Source of the DNA: Variovorax sp. DXTD-1
Lineage (GTDB): Bacteria > Pseudomonadota > Gammaproteobacteria > Burkholderiales > Burkholderiaceae_C
Direction of reading: 5' to 3'
Length of the DNA: 64,000 nt
Assembly (NCBI RefSeq): GCF_003984625.1
Contig: NZ_RWKH01000008.1
Span: 124,001-188,000, forward strand
In this document: positions 1-9,390 of the stretch, piece after piece
How positions within the stretch are numbered: position 1 is the first letter of the stretch
Layout of the letters: every line of letters begins with the position of its first letter
Made by a program: the position numbers and the translations under genes
Notes under the pieces: generated by a model
Told to the model about the DNA's origin: nothing
Databases searched by the model: none
The model's input: the letters and a program-made list of their open reading frames with translations, nothing else

Positions 1-64
1 GTTGAGGAGCGGCCTGGACGGCGACGGCAAACAGGAGGGAAGCGGGTAGGACGAAAAAACGCAT
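1..64 (-). CDS. N-terminus of an exported protein, cut by the window edge
   Basis: Reading the minus strand from an ATG at 64 gives 21 codons that run off the left edge without a stop. They encode a typical signal peptide: Met-Arg, a hydrophobic core (FFVLPASLLFAVAV), then QAAPQ, which would suit cleavage after an Ala-x-Ala-like site. The mature protein is outside the window, so no function can be given. It is divergent from the sugar-dehydrogenase-like gene at 306. I see no strong Shine-Dalgarno sequence in front of the ATG. Confidence 0.5.
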   Translation of the reverse strand, partial: MRFFVLPASLLFAVAVQAAPQ

Positions 65-220
65 GGCGCGTAGGATATTGATGACGCGCGGTTATGTCAA
101 CCTCATCTCAATTGGCGAATGTATCTGCAAATGATTGATTTGCTTGAAATTTTTTGATTTGGCTGAAGAAAAAATGTAACGGCGGACCTTTATGAACCAT
201 AAGCGATTGCCTACGAATGG

Positions 221-237
221 GCCTTCGGGCCGAAGGC
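221..237. repeat. Perfect inverted repeat in a divergent intergenic region
   Basis: GCCTTCGG and CCGAAGGC are separated by one G. The repeat lies in the roughly 240-bp gap between two divergently transcribed exported-protein genes; the rest of that gap is comparatively AT-rich (around 120-180). It could be an operator or an RNA hairpin in the leader of the gene at 306. No promoter boxes could be assigned confidently. Confidence 0.35.
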
Positions 238-305
238 AAATCCGCTAACGGCATCGGTTGATTCGACAAAATCTCGCAACACTGGCGCAACTTCCCGCAA
301 AAGTA

Positions 306-1436
306 ATGAACTTGCAAATTCAATCGAACTTTCGGCTTATGGGCCGCACAGCTGTCTTGGCCGGGTTGGCGTTCGCGGGCACCGTTGTAGCGCAGATACG
401 CCCTGAGACGATTTCGTCCGGTCTCGAGAATCCATGGAGCGTCGCCTTCCTGCCGGACGGCCGTTTTGCAGTGACCGAGCGTGCCGGCCGTCTGCGGGTG
501 ATTGCCGCGGACGGAAAAATCAGCCCGCCAGTGACCGGGCTGCCCGCGATTGCGGCGGGCGGCCAAGGCGGCCTGCTCGACGTGCTGGCGGATTCAGCCT
601 TCGACAAGAACCGCACGCTGTACTTCTGTTTTTCCGAACCCCAGGCCGGGGGCTCGGCCAACGGTACCGCGCTCGCGCGCGCACAACTCTCGGAAGACGG
701 CGCGAAGCTGGAGAACCTGCGCATCATCTTCAGCCAGCAGCCCAAGGTGGCCAGCCGCAGTCACTTCGGCTGTCGGATCGTCGAGGCGCGAGACGGCACG
801 CTGTTTCTCACGCTGGGCGACCGGTACAGCCGCAAGGAAGATGCGCAGAAGCTCGACAGCCATATCGGGAAGGTCGTGCGCATCGCAAAGAATGGAGCCG
901 TGCCCAAGGACAACCCTTTCGTCGGCAGGGCGGGTGCGCTGCCCGAGATCTGGAGCTACGGCCATCGCAACGGCCAGGGCGCGGCGCTTGCGCCCGACGG
1001 CCGTTTCTGGATGACGGAGCATGGTCCGCAAGGCGGCGACGAAATCAATGTGCCCCAGGCCGGCCGCAACTACGGCTGGCCGGTGATCACCTATGGCGAA
1101 AACTACGGCGGCGGCAAGATCGGAGACGGCCTCACCTCCAAGGATGGCCTGGAGCAGCCGCTGCACTACTGGGTGCCGTCGATTGCGCCATCGGGCATGG
1201 CGTTTCTGACCAGCGACCGCTATGGCGCAGGGTGGACGGGCAACCTGTTCGTCGGGTCGCTCAAGTTCGGCTATCTCGATCGCGTCGAACTGAAGGACGG
1301 CAAGGTGGTTGCCGAGCACAAGCTGTTGGCCGACGGCAGGGCACGCATTCGCGACGTGAAGCAGGGCCCGGACGGTTTGCTCTATGTGCTGACCGACGAA
1401 TCCGACGGCAAGCTGCTGCGCCTGCGGCCGAACTGA
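306..1436 (+). CDS. Exported PQQ-dependent glucose/sorbosone dehydrogenase-family protein
   Basis: A 376-residue protein of the soluble aldose sugar dehydrogenase (YliI/Asd-like) beta-propeller family, which oxidises aldoses in the periplasm using PQQ. Visible family motifs are LENPWSVAFLPDGR near residues 40-53, SYGHRNGQG near 220 and TEHGPQGGDEIN near 240. The ATG at 306 gives a signal peptide (hydrophobic segment TAVLAGLAFAGTVVAQ); an upstream ATG at 258 would put 16 odd residues in front and a later ATG at 339 is also possible. The gene stands alone and its stop lies only 9 bp from the end of the convergent hydrolase gene. Family assignment is firm; the substrate is not known, and no PQQ synthesis genes lie in the window. 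Confidence 0.88.
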   Translation: MNLQIQSNFRLMGRTAVLAGLAFAGTVVAQIRPETISSGLENPWSVAFLPDGRFAVTERAGRLRVIAADGKISPPVTGLPAIAAGGQGGLLDVLADSAFDKNRTLYFCFSEPQAGGSANGTALARAQLSEDGAKLENLRIIFSQQPKVASRSHFGCRIVEARDGTLFLTLGDRYSRKEDAQKLDSHIGKVVRIAKNGAVPKDNPFVGRAGALPEIWSYGHRNGQGAALAPDGRFWMTEHGPQGGDEINVPQAGRNYGWPVITYGENYGGGKIGDGLTSKDGLEQPLHYWVPSIAPSGMAFLTSDRYGAGWTGNLFVGSLKFGYLDRVELKDGKVVAEHKLLADGRARIRDVKQGPDGLLYVLTDESDGKLLRLRPN

Positions 1437-1445
1437 ATTTGCTCT

Positions 1446-2252
1446 TCAGCCGGGGCAGCCCGGCAGAGGCAGCGTGGGCAGCATGCGGCGCCAGAGCCGC
1501 ATCCACTCGGGCCAGTCATGGGCACCTTCGGTCGTGAACACGCGGCCCTCCGGCAGCGCCGCGGCCAGCAGCCGGTGGCTGAAAGCAAAGCGGTCGTCGA
1601 TGCCGTAGCCCAGGTAAAGCGGCGGGCGCGGGCCGAACGTGGCGCTGTGGCCGACGTAGCCGCGTAGCCATTGCCAAAGCTGCGTTTCGCTCGGCGTTCG
1701 CGGGTCGCTGCCTGGCGGAGCGTCCAGCGGCCCGGTCCAGCGCGCCATGCCGCCTGCATTGGCGATGTCCAGGCTGAGCGCGCGTTCCCCCAGATAAGGC
1801 GCGATGGCCACCAGGCCGGCCAGTTCGCCGGGGTGGGTTTGCGCATAGAGCAGCCCACCGAAACCGCCGACGGAAATGCCGACGATCCAGATCGACTTGT
1901 AGCCCTTGCTGCGTGCCGGTGCCATCACGTCCTTGCTCAGTCGGTCGAGGATGGTCTTGTTGTTGTAGTAGCCGAGGTGCGCATCGACCAGCATCGCGGC
2001 TACCGCGAGCCTGTTGTCGCCCAGCGCCTTGACGAAACCCTCCCGCGTGAATTCGTCCGGGTGCGAATACGCGCCGGGCAGCAGCACCAGCAGCGTGTCG
2101 GCATTCGGCGTGCAGCTGCTCTTTTCGAGCGTGCCTTTCAGCGGTGCATTGGCCGTTCGCAGCCCGCCGCAGCCGGCGACCAGGAGCACGGCGCAAAGGC
2201 TCAACAGCGAGAGAGGGCGCTGCACCGAAAGGCGCCGTGAAAAGATCCGCAT
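1446..2252 (-). CDS. Lipoprotein alpha/beta hydrolase
   Basis: A 268-residue protein with a lipobox (LLVAGC, lipidated Cys28) and an alpha/beta-hydrolase body. The nucleophile elbow GISVGG places the catalytic Ser near residue 127; an Asp in the GIDDRF segment and a His in GAHDWPEW near the C-terminus complete a plausible triad. VLLPGAYSHPDEF near residues 56-68 would supply the oxyanion-hole region. It is probably an envelope-anchored esterase or carboxypeptidase-like hydrolase; the substrate cannot be read. It converges on the sugar-dehydrogenase-like gene and diverges from the isochorismatase-family gene at 2328. Confidence 0.82.
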   Translation of the reverse strand: MRIFSRRLSVQRPLSLLSLCAVLLVAGCGGLRTANAPLKGTLEKSSCTPNADTLLVLLPGAYSHPDEFTREGFVKALGDNRLAVAAMLVDAHLGYYNNKTILDRLSKDVMAPARSKGYKSIWIVGISVGGFGGLLYAQTHPGELAGLVAIAPYLGERALSLDIANAGGMARWTGPLDAPPGSDPRTPSETQLWQWLRGYVGHSATFGPRPPLYLGYGIDDRFAFSHRLLAAALPEGRVFTTEGAHDWPEWMRLWRRMLPTLPLPGCPG

Positions 2253-2327
2253 CCAGCGGAGTCTAGGTGCACGGCTTTTCGGTGGTACGGTCTAGCCCAA
2301 TCAATTTTCATCTGAAAGAATCAGTTC

Positions 2328-2924
2328 ATGCTGCTCGACGCCTCGCAATCCCAACTCGTGCTGATCGACTACCAGGCGCAACTGATGCCTGCGATCTTCG
2401 AGGCCGATGCCGTGGCGCAGAACGCCGTGCGCCTGGGCAAGATGGCGCGCCTGTTCGAAGTGCCGGTCTGGGGCACCGAGCACAACCCGTCGAAGCTTGG
2501 CGAAACGGTGCCCGACATTCGCGCGCTGTACCAGCGAACCTTGCCCAAGATGCATTTCAGCGGCATGGAGGAGGGCCTCGGCGAGTGGCTGCGCGTACCG
2601 CCCAAGGCGCCGCAGGGCAATGCCCGCAGCCTGCCGAAGCACCTGCAGAAGCCCGCCGCCGAAGAGCGCAACACCGTCGTGGTTGCCGGCTGCGAGGCCC
2701 ATGTGTGCCTGCTGCAGACCGCGCTCGATCTTCTGGAAGACGAGTTTGAAGTTTGGGTGGTGACCGACGCCTGCAGCTCTCGCACCGAGCGCAACCGCGA
2801 TGCGGCCTTCGACCGGTTGGCCGGCGCGGGCGCCGAACTGGTGACCACCGAGATGGTCGGGTTCGAGTGGCTTCGCACGGCCGAGCACCCGGCGTTCCCC
2901 GAAGTGCTGAAGATCATCCGATAA
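2328..2924 (+). CDS. Isochorismatase-family (nicotinamidase-like) cysteine hydrolase
   Basis: A 198-residue cysteine hydrolase of the isochorismatase superfamily (YcaC-like branch). The expected catalytic set is visible: Asp14 in VLIDYQ, a Lys in the TLPKMHFSG segment near residue 74, and the nucleophilic Cys near 127 in GCEAHVCLLQ, where the bond before the A/H region normally adopts the cis form. Length is typical. Members hydrolyse amides or enol ethers, but the substrate is not predictable here. It precedes prpE by 166 bp and probably has its own promoter. Confidence 0.85.
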   Translation: MLLDASQSQLVLIDYQAQLMPAIFEADAVAQNAVRLGKMARLFEVPVWGTEHNPSKLGETVPDIRALYQRTLPKMHFSGMEEGLGEWLRVPPKAPQGNARSLPKHLQKPAAEERNTVVVAGCEAHVCLLQTALDLLEDEFEVWVVTDACSSRTERNRDAAFDRLAGAGAELVTTEMVGFEWLRTAEHPAFPEVLKIIR

Positions 2925-2999
2925 CGGGCTTGCGATCGGCCCTCGAAGCGGCCCGGAGCGGGAGCGACGCGGGCGACACCTGATTGTCCGGCGCGTCAG

Positions 3000-3029
3000 C
3001 TTGCTGCAAGATCGATCTCCATAATTATG
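3000..3029 (+). promoter_or_regulatory. Candidate prpE promoter with a small inverted repeat
   Basis: Upstream of prpE there is a TTGCTG box starting at 3001 and an AT-rich TAATTATG block around 3022-3029, a loose sigma70-type arrangement with somewhat short spacing. CTTGC-T-GCAAG (3000-3010) is a perfect short inverted repeat over the -35 region. A clear Shine-Dalgarno sequence (AGGAGA) lies before the prpE ATG. This is pattern matching only. Confidence 0.3.
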
Positions 3030-3090
3030 AATTCAGTTTTAGGCCGCGCTGATCGCCGAGGCTGATTTCCATAACCAGGAGACATCGCAG

Positions 3091-5004
3091 ATGAGCCGCT
3101 ACGAAGAGTTCTATCGCCAGTCGGTGGATGCGCCAGAGGCGTTCTGGGCCGAGCAGGCCAGGCTGATCGACTGGAAGACGCCGCCGACTCAAGTCCTGGA
3201 CGCCAGCCGGCCGCCATTTGCCCGCTGGTTCGTGGATGGAACCACCAACCTGTGCCACAACGCGGTCGACCGGCACCTGGCCGCGCGTGGCGATCAGCCT
3301 GCGTTGATCTTCGTGTCGACCGAAACCGGCACTGAAAAAACCTACAGCTTTCGCGAGTTGCATGCCGAGGTGCAGCGCACCGCGGCCAGCCTGATCGCGC
3401 TCGGGGTGGCCAAGGGCGACCGGGTGCTCATCTATATGCCGATGGTTCCGGAAGCCGCGTTCGCAATGCTGGCCTGCGCCCGGATCGGCGCGATCCACTG
3501 CGTGGTTTTCGGCGGCTTTGCCAGCGGCTCGCTGGCGGCGCGCATCGAGGACGCCGAGCCCAAGGTGGTGGTGAGTGCGGACGCCGGTTCGCGCGGCGGC
3601 AAGGTCATTGCGTACAAGCCGCTGCTCGACGAGGCCATCCGCATTTCGAAGCACAAGCCACCGGCCGTGCTGCTGACCGACCGCGGCCTGGCGCCCATGG
3701 CGTTGACTGCCGGCCGCGACCATCTGGCGGCCGAGCTGAACCTGAAGCACGGCGGCACCGAAGTGCCGTGCACCTGGCTGGCTGCCACGGGCATCAGCTA
3801 CACCATCTACACGAGCGGCACCACCGGCAAGCCGAAGGGCGTGCAGCGCGATGTCGGCGGCTATGCGGTGGCGCTGGCCGCCAGCATGAAGCACATCTTC
3901 GACGGACGGCCGGGCGAAACCTATTTTTCGACCAGCGACATCGGCTGGGTGGTGGGCCACAGCTACATCGTCTATGGGCCGCTGATCGGCGGCATGGCCA
4001 CCCTCATGTACGAGGGCCTCCCCACGCAGGGCATCGACAAGCAGCCCGACGGCGGCATCTGGTGGCGCCTGGTCGAGAAGTACAAGGTGACCGTGATGTT
4101 CAGCGCGCCCACCGCGGTGCGCGTGCTCAAGAAGCAAGACCCGGCGCTGCTGAAGAAGTACGACCTGTCGAGCCTGCGGGCGCTCTTCCTGGCGGGCGAA
4201 CCGCTCGATGAGCCCACCGCGCGGTGGATTGCCGGCGGACTGGGCGTGCCGATCATCGACAACTATTGGCAAACCGAATCGGGCTGGCCGATCATCACCA
4301 TTGCCAACGGGGTCGAGCAAAAGCCCAGCAAGTTCGGCAGCCCCGGCGTGCCGATGTACGGCTTTCGCGTGAAGATCCTGCACGAGTCCACCGGCGAGGA
4401 GCTGACCGGCGCTAACGAGAAGGGCGTGGTCGTGATCGAAGGCCCCACGCCGCCGGGCTTCATGCAAACGGTGTGGAAGGACGACAAGCGCTTCGTCGAC
4501 AGCTATTGGAAATCCATACCCGGCAAGATGGTCTATTCGACCTTCGACTGGGGCATTCGCGACGAAGACGGCTACTTCTACATCCTCGGCCGCACCGACG
4601 ACGTGATCAACGTGGCCGGCCACCGCCTCGGCACGCGCGAGATCGAGGAGAGCATTTCGGGCCATGCGGGCGTGGCCGAGGTGGCGGTGGTCGGCGTGGC
4701 CGACGCGCTCAAGGGGCAGGTGGCCATGGCCTTTGTCGTGCCCCGGGACGGCGGGGCTGTTACCAATGCCGGTGCGGCGTTGAAGCTCGAGGGCGAGATC
4801 ATGAAAGTGGTGGCCGACCAACTCGGCGCCCTGGCACGGCCGGCTCGCGTGCGCTTTGTGAACGGGCTGCCCAAGACCCGCAGCGGCAAGCTGCTGCGGC
4901 GGGCCATCCAGGCCGTGTGCGAGCAGCGCGACCCCGGGGACCTGACCACCATCGACGACCCCGCCACGCTGCAGCAGATCAAGCAACTACTTTCTTCTGA
5001 CTGA
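3091..5004 (+). CDS. prpE: Propionyl-CoA synthetase (propionate-CoA ligase)
   Basis: A 637-residue acyl-CoA synthetase that activates propionate with ATP and CoA by way of propionyl-AMP. The adenylation signature TSGTTGKPKG lies near residues 241-250, and the C-terminal KTRSGKLLRR motif near 595-604 contains the Lys that is reversibly acetylated in this family. Overall sequence and length fit PrpE better than AcsA. The rest of the 2-methylcitrate pathway (prpB, prpC) is not adjacent. Propionyl-CoA made here would otherwise feed succinyl-CoA or pyruvate, near the 2-oxoglutarate dehydrogenase genes downstream. Confidence 0.93.
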   Translation: MSRYEEFYRQSVDAPEAFWAEQARLIDWKTPPTQVLDASRPPFARWFVDGTTNLCHNAVDRHLAARGDQPALIFVSTETGTEKTYSFRELHAEVQRTAASLIALGVAKGDRVLIYMPMVPEAAFAMLACARIGAIHCVVFGGFASGSLAARIEDAEPKVVVSADAGSRGGKVIAYKPLLDEAIRISKHKPPAVLLTDRGLAPMALTAGRDHLAAELNLKHGGTEVPCTWLAATGISYTIYTSGTTGKPKGVQRDVGGYAVALAASMKHIFDGRPGETYFSTSDIGWVVGHSYIVYGPLIGGMATLMYEGLPTQGIDKQPDGGIWWRLVEKYKVTVMFSAPTAVRVLKKQDPALLKKYDLSSLRALFLAGEPLDEPTARWIAGGLGVPIIDNYWQTESGWPIITIANGVEQKPSKFGSPGVPMYGFRVKILHESTGEELTGANEKGVVVIEGPTPPGFMQTVWKDDKRFVDSYWKSIPGKMVYSTFDWGIRDEDGYFYILGRTDDVINVAGHRLGTREIEESISGHAGVAEVAVVGVADALKGQVAMAFVVPRDGGAVTNAGAALKLEGEIMKVVADQLGALARPARVRFVNGLPKTRSGKLLRRAIQAVCEQRDPGDLTTIDDPATLQQIKQLLSSD

Positions 5005-5055
5005 ATGAGCAAGGCCTATCTTGCGAAGTTGCGCCGAGCCGTCATATGTCTGACG

Positions 5056-5068
5056 TGGCACAATGCCA
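5056..5068. repeat. Inverted repeat upstream of sucA
   Basis: TGGCA-CAA-TGCCA is a perfect 5-bp-arm inverted repeat in the 178-bp gap between prpE and sucA. It could be an operator half of the sucA promoter region; CACAAT inside it could also serve as a -10 box. No direct evidence for either. Confidence 0.3.
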
Positions 5069-5099
5069 AGGTACTCAGGCCCTTCCCCAGCCACAGTCG

Positions 5100-5182
5100 C
5101 ATCCGCCAACCGGTTCAGCCGTGTCGCGGAAGGTTTCTTAACCAGCTAGTGCTTCCTTCAGGGAAGCGAAGGTCAGCGGAAT
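5100..5182 (+). ncRNA. Candidate sucA leader RNA (sucA RNA motif)
   Basis: The 5' leader just before sucA contains several mutually exclusive pairings: GCTTCC (5151-5156) with GGAAGC (5162-5167); CCTTC (5155-5159) with GAAGG (5168-5172); and GGAAG (around 5128-5132) with CTTCC (5152-5156). GGTT-TCTT-AACC (around 5132-5143) is a further small hairpin. The structures end within about 10 nt of the sucA start, so they could expose or hide the ribosome-binding site. Established knowledge: a conserved sucA RNA motif is described in the 5' UTR of sucA in Burkholderiales. Position and host fit; I could not run a covariance model. Confidence 0.55.
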
Positions 5183-8059
5183 ATGAGCGATTCATCTACG
5201 CCATCGGCGTACACCGCCTATCAAGGCAACACCTACCTCTTCGGCGGCAATGCGCCCTATGTCGAGGAGATGTACGAAAACTACCTTGCCAACCCCGGCA
5301 GCGTGCCTGACAACTGGCGCTCGTATTTCGATGCGCTGCAGAACGTACCCGCCGTCGACGGCACCAATGCGCGCGACGTGCCGCACCAGCCGGTCATCAA
5401 CGCCTTTGCCGAGCGTGCCAAGCAGGGCACCACCCGCGTGGTCCAGGCCAGCGGCGCAGACTCCGAACTCGGCCGCAAGCGCACCGCTGTCCAGCAACTG
5501 ATTGCCGCCTACCGCAACGTCGGCGCCCGCTGGGCCGACCTCGACCCCCTCAAGCGCGCCGAGCGCCCGGCCATTCCGGAACTCGAGCCCTCGTTCTACG
5601 GCTTTACCGACGCCGACCTCGAGACGGTGTTCAACACCAGCAACACCTTTTTCGGCAAAGAGACCATGTCGCTGCGCGATCTGCTCAATGCCCTGCGTGA
5701 AACGTACTGCGGCACCATGGGCGCCGAGTACATGTACACCACCGACCAGAACCACAAGCGCTGGTGGCAGCAAAAGCTCGAAAGCGCGCGCACCAACCCC
5801 AAGCTGACGGCCGAGCAGAAGAAGCACGTGCTGAACCGCCTGACCGCGGCCGAAGGCCTCGAGCGCTTCCTGCACACCAAGTACGTGGGCCAGAAGCGCT
5901 TTTCGCTCGAAGGCGGCGAGAGCTTCATCGTCTCGATGGACGAGCTCATCAACCAGGCCGGTATCAAGGGCGTGCAGGAAATCGTGATCGGCATGGCTCA
6001 CCGCGGCCGCCTGAACGTGCTGGTCAACTCGCTGGGCAAGCTGCCGGCCGACCTGTTCGCCGAGTTCGACCACACCGCACCTGAAGACCTGCCGAGCGGC
6101 GACGTCAAGTACCACCAGGGCTTCAGCTCCGACGTGACCACCCCCGGCGGCCCGGTGCACCTGAGCCTGGCGTTCAACCCCTCGCACCTTGAAATCGTGA
6201 ACCCCGTGGTCGAAGGTTCCGTGCGCTCGCGCATGGACCGCCGCGCCGACCCGCAGGGCAAGCAGGTGCTGCCCGTGCTGGTGCACGGCGACGCAGCCTT
6301 CGCGGGCCAGGGCGTGGTGATGGAAACGCTGGCGCTGGCAGAAACGCGCGGCTACTTCACCGGCGGCACGGTGCACATCGTCATCAACAACCAGATCGGC
6401 TTCACCACCAGCGACCCGCGCGACAGCCGCTCGACGCTGTACTGCTCGGACATCGTCAAGATGATCGAGGCGCCGGTTCTGCACGTGAACGGCGACGACC
6501 CCGAAGCCGTGGTGCTGGCCACCCAGCTCGCCCTTGAGTTCCGCATGGAGTTCCAGAAGGACGTGGTGGTCGACATCGTCTGCTTCCGCAAGCTGGGCCA
6601 CAACGAGCAGGACACCCCCTCGCTCACGCAGCCGCTCATGTACAAGAAGATCGCCCAGCACCCCGGCACGCGCAAGCTGTACGCCGACAAGCTGGCCGCC
6701 CAAGGCCTGGGCGACACGCTCGGCGACGACATGGTCAAGGCGCAGCGCGCCGCCTTCGACGAAGGCAAGAACACCATCGACCCGGTGCTCACCAACTTCA
6801 AGAGCAAGTACGCGGTCGACTGGAGCCCCTACCTCAACAAGAAGTGGACCGACGCCGGCGACACGGCCATTCCGTCGAGCGAGTGGAAGCGCCTGGCCGA
6901 GAAGATCACCACGGTGCCGGCCGGCTTCACGGTGCACCCGCTCGTGAAGAAGGTGCTGGACGACCGCGCCGCCATGGGCCGCGGCGACGTGAACGTCGAC
7001 TGGGGCATGGGCGAGCACATGGCGTTTGCCTCGCTGGTCGCCAGCGGCTACCCGGTTCGCCTGTCGGGCGAAGACTGCGGCCGCGGCACGTTCACGCACC
7101 GCCACGCCGTGCTGCATGACCAGAACCGCGAGAAGTTCGACGAAGGCACCTACACGCCGCTGCAGAACGTGGCTGAAAACCAGGCACCGTTCGTCGTCAT
7201 CGACTCCATCCTCTCGGAAGAAGCCGTGCTCGCGTTCGAATACGGCTACGCCTCGAACGACCCCAACACGCTCGTCATCTGGGAAGCCCAGTTCGGCGAC
7301 TTCGTGAACGGCGCGCAAGTGGTGATCGACCAGTTCATCGCCTCGGGCGAAGTGAAGTGGGGCCGCGTCAACGGCCTGACCATGATGCTGCCGCACGGCT
7401 ATGAAGGCCAGGGCCCCGAGCACAGCTCGGCGCGCCTGGAGCGCTTCATGCAGCTGAGCGCGGACACCAACATGCAAGTGGTGCAGCCGACCACGGCCAG
7501 CCAGATCTTCCACGTGCTGCGCCGCCAGATGGTGCGCAACCTGCGCAAGCCGCTGGTTATCCTCACGCCCAAGTCGCTGCTGCGCAACAAGGATGCAACG
7601 TCGCCGTTGTCCGAATTCACCAAGGGCAGCTTCCAGACGGTCATTCCGGACAGCAAGGGCTTGAAGGCAGAGAAGGTCAAGCGCCTGATCGCCTGCTCGG
7701 GCAAGGTCTACTACGACCTGTCCAAGAAGCGCGAAGAGCAGGGCAACGACGACGTGGCCATCGTCCGCGTCGAGCAGCTCTATCCGTTCCCGCACAAGGC
7801 CTTTGCCGCCGAGATCAAGAAGTACCCCAATCTCGTCGACGTGGTCTGGTGCCAGGACGAGCCGCAGAATCAGGGCGCCTGGTTCTTCGTGCAGCACTAC
7901 ATCCACGAAAACATGCAGGACGGCCAGAAGCTCGGCTACTCCGGCCGTGCCGCCTCGGCATCGCCCGCGGTAGGCTACTCGCACCTGCACCAGGAACAGC
8001 AGAAGGCGCTGGTCGATGGCGCATTTGGCAAGCTCAAGGGCTTCGTGCTGACCAAGTAA
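5183..8059 (+). CDS. sucA: 2-oxoglutarate dehydrogenase E1 component
   Basis: A 958-residue thiamine-diphosphate-dependent E1 of the 2-oxoglutarate dehydrogenase complex, which decarboxylates 2-oxoglutarate and passes the succinyl group to the lipoyl arm of E2. The N-terminal [14 protein letters not shown] segment is typical for docking to E2. The active-site regions [11 protein letters not shown] (near residue 270) and [11 protein letters not shown] (near 370) and the [12 protein letters not shown] segment are intact. It is the first gene of sucA-sucB-lpdA; the spacing to sucB is 55 bp. The preceding leader is probably structured. Confidence 0.97.
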   Translation: MSDSSTPSAYTAYQGNTYLFGGNAPYVEEMYENYLANPGSVPDNWRSYFDALQNVPAVDGTNARDVPHQPVINAFAERAKQGTTRVVQASGADSELGRKRTAVQQLIAAYRNVGARWADLDPLKRAERPAIPELEPSFYGFTDADLETVFNTSNTFFGKETMSLRDLLNALRETYCGTMGAEYMYTTDQNHKRWWQQKLESARTNPKLTAEQKKHVLNRLTAAEGLERFLHTKYVGQKRFSLEGGESFIVSMDELINQAGIKGVQEIVIGMAHRGRLNVLVNSLGKLPADLFAEFDHTAPEDLPSGDVKYHQGFSSDVTTPGGPVHLSLAFNPSHLEIVNPVVEGSVRSRMDRRADPQGKQVLPVLVHGDAAFAGQGVVMETLALAETRGYFTGGTVHIVINNQIGFTTSDPRDSRSTLYCSDIVKMIEAPVLHVNGDDPEAVVLATQLALEFRMEFQKDVVVDIVCFRKLGHNEQDTPSLTQPLMYKKIAQHPGTRKLYADKLAAQGLGDTLGDDMVKAQRAAFDEGKNTIDPVLTNFKSKYAVDWSPYLNKKWTDAGDTAIPSSEWKRLAEKITTVPAGFTVHPLVKKVLDDRAAMGRGDVNVDWGMGEHMAFASLVASGYPVRLSGEDCGRGTFTHRHAVLHDQNREKFDEGTYTPLQNVAENQAPFVVIDSILSEEAVLAFEYGYASNDPNTLVIWEAQFGDFVNGAQVVIDQFIASGEVKWGRVNGLTMMLPHGYEGQGPEHSSARLERFMQLSADTNMQVVQPTTASQIFHVLRRQMVRNLRKPLVILTPKSLLRNKDATSPLSEFTKGSFQTVIPDSKGLKAEKVKRLIACSGKVYYDLSKKREEQGNDDVAIVRVEQLYPFPHKAFAAEIKKYPNLVDVVWCQDEPQNQGAWFFVQHYIHENMQDGQKLGYSGRAASASPAVGYSHLHQEQQKALVDGAFGKLKGFVLTK

Positions 8060-8114
8060 TCAAAAGCCTCTTTTCACGCGAACACCCTCAAGAACAAAAC
8101 GGAGCTCACTCCAA

Positions 8115-9377
8115 ATGTCTATCGTAGAAGTCAAAGTCCCCCAGCTTTCCGAATCCGTGGCCGAAGCCACCATGCTCACCTGGAAGAAGAAGGCCGGCGA
8201 AGCCGTCGCCGTCGATGAAATCCTGATCGAGATCGAGACCGACAAGGTCGTGCTGGAAGTGCCCGCGCCTTCGGCCGGCGTGCTGGCCGAAATCGTGCAG
8301 CCCGATGGCGCCACCGTGGTGGCCGATCAGCTGATCGCCAAGATCGACACCGAAGGCAAGGGCGCGGCCGCCGCGCCTGCCGCAGCACCCGCTGCCGCCC
8401 CGGCTCCGGCCGCGGCACCTGCCCCGGCAGCCGCTGCTGCAGCCACCGGCGGTTCGAAGTCGGACGTTGCCATGCCCGCCGCCGCCAAGCTGCTGGCCGA
8501 CAACAACCTGAAGACCGGCGACGTGGCCGGCACCGGCAAGGACGGCCGCGTCACCAAGGGCGACGTGCTCGGCGCCGTGGCTTCGGGCGCCAAGCCCGCC
8601 GCCACCGTGGCCGCACCGGCCGCCAAGCCCGCTCTGCCGCAAGTCTCCGCGCCCGGCAGCGCAGCCGACCTGGGCGAACGCCCCGAGCAGCGCGTGCCGA
8701 TGAGCCGCCTGCGCGCCCGCATTGCCGAGCGCCTGCTGCAATCGCAATCGACCAACGCCATCCTCACGACGTTCAACGAAGTGAACATGGCGCCCGTGAT
8801 GGAACTGCGCAAGCGCTTCCAGGACAGCTTCACCAAGGAACACGGCGTGAAGCTCGGCTTCATGAGCTTCTTCGTGAAGGCCGCGGTGCATGCACTCAAG
8901 AAGTACCCGGTGATCAACGCCTCGGTCGACGGCAACGACATCCTGTACCACGGCTACTTCGACATCGGTATTGCCGTCGGCTCGCCGCGCGGCCTGGTGG
9001 TGCCCATCCTGCGCAATGCCGACCAGATGAGCTTTGCCGACATCGAGAAGAAGATCGCCGAATACGGCAAGAAGGCGCAAGACGGCAAGCTCGGCATCGA
9101 AGAGATGACCGGCGGCACGTTCTCCATTTCGAACGGCGGCACCTTCGGCTCGATGCTCTCGACTCCGATCATCAACCCGCCCCAGTCCGCGATCCTCGGC
9201 GTGCACGCCACCAAGGACCGCGCCGTGGTCGAGAACGGCCAGATCGTCATCCGCCCGATGAACTACCTCGCCATGAGCTACGACCACCGCATCATCGACG
9301 GCCGCGAAGCCGTGCTGGGCCTGGTCGCCATGAAGGAAGCGCTGGAAGATCCGTCGCGTTTGCTGTTCGACATCTGA
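8115..9377 (+). CDS. sucB: Dihydrolipoyllysine succinyltransferase (2-oxoglutarate dehydrogenase E2)
   Basis: A 420-residue E2. The order is a lipoyl domain (ETDKVVLEV, lipoylated Lys near residue 43), an Ala/Pro-rich flexible linker (about 80-110), a peripheral subunit-binding domain ([14 protein letters not shown] onward, about 118-155), a second short linker, and the catalytic domain ending with [10 protein letters not shown], whose His and Asp are the acyltransferase residues. A single lipoyl domain is normal for this enzyme. It sits 13 bp before lpdA, whose strong AGGAGA ribosome site follows its stop. Confidence 0.97.
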   Translation: MSIVEVKVPQLSESVAEATMLTWKKKAGEAVAVDEILIEIETDKVVLEVPAPSAGVLAEIVQPDGATVVADQLIAKIDTEGKGAAAAPAAAPAAAPAPAAAPAPAAAAAATGGSKSDVAMPAAAKLLADNNLKTGDVAGTGKDGRVTKGDVLGAVASGAKPAATVAAPAAKPALPQVSAPGSAADLGERPEQRVPMSRLRARIAERLLQSQSTNAILTTFNEVNMAPVMELRKRFQDSFTKEHGVKLGFMSFFVKAAVHALKKYPVINASVDGNDILYHGYFDIGIAVGSPRGLVVPILRNADQMSFADIEKKIAEYGKKAQDGKLGIEEMTGGTFSISNGGTFGSMLSTPIINPPQSAILGVHATKDRAVVENGQIVIRPMNYLAMSYDHRIIDGREAVLGLVAMKEALEDPSRLLFDI

Positions 9378-9390
9378 GGAGACGAATCAG

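Noticed and set aside
3025..4986. A 653-codon open frame antisense to prpE
   Set aside because: Same high-GC artefact; no recognisable protein motifs, while the plus strand is a complete PrpE.
5056..5070. TGGCAC before sucA as a possible sigma54 promoter half
   Set aside because: The second element (TTGC at the right spacing) is missing; the downstream bases are CCAAG, so the TGGCA/TGCCA dyad is a better reading.
5192..7990. A 932-codon open frame antisense to sucA
   Set aside because: It is the mirror of a highly conserved gene in high-GC DNA, where stops are rare on the other strand; its translation is His/Val/Gly-rich without domain motifs.
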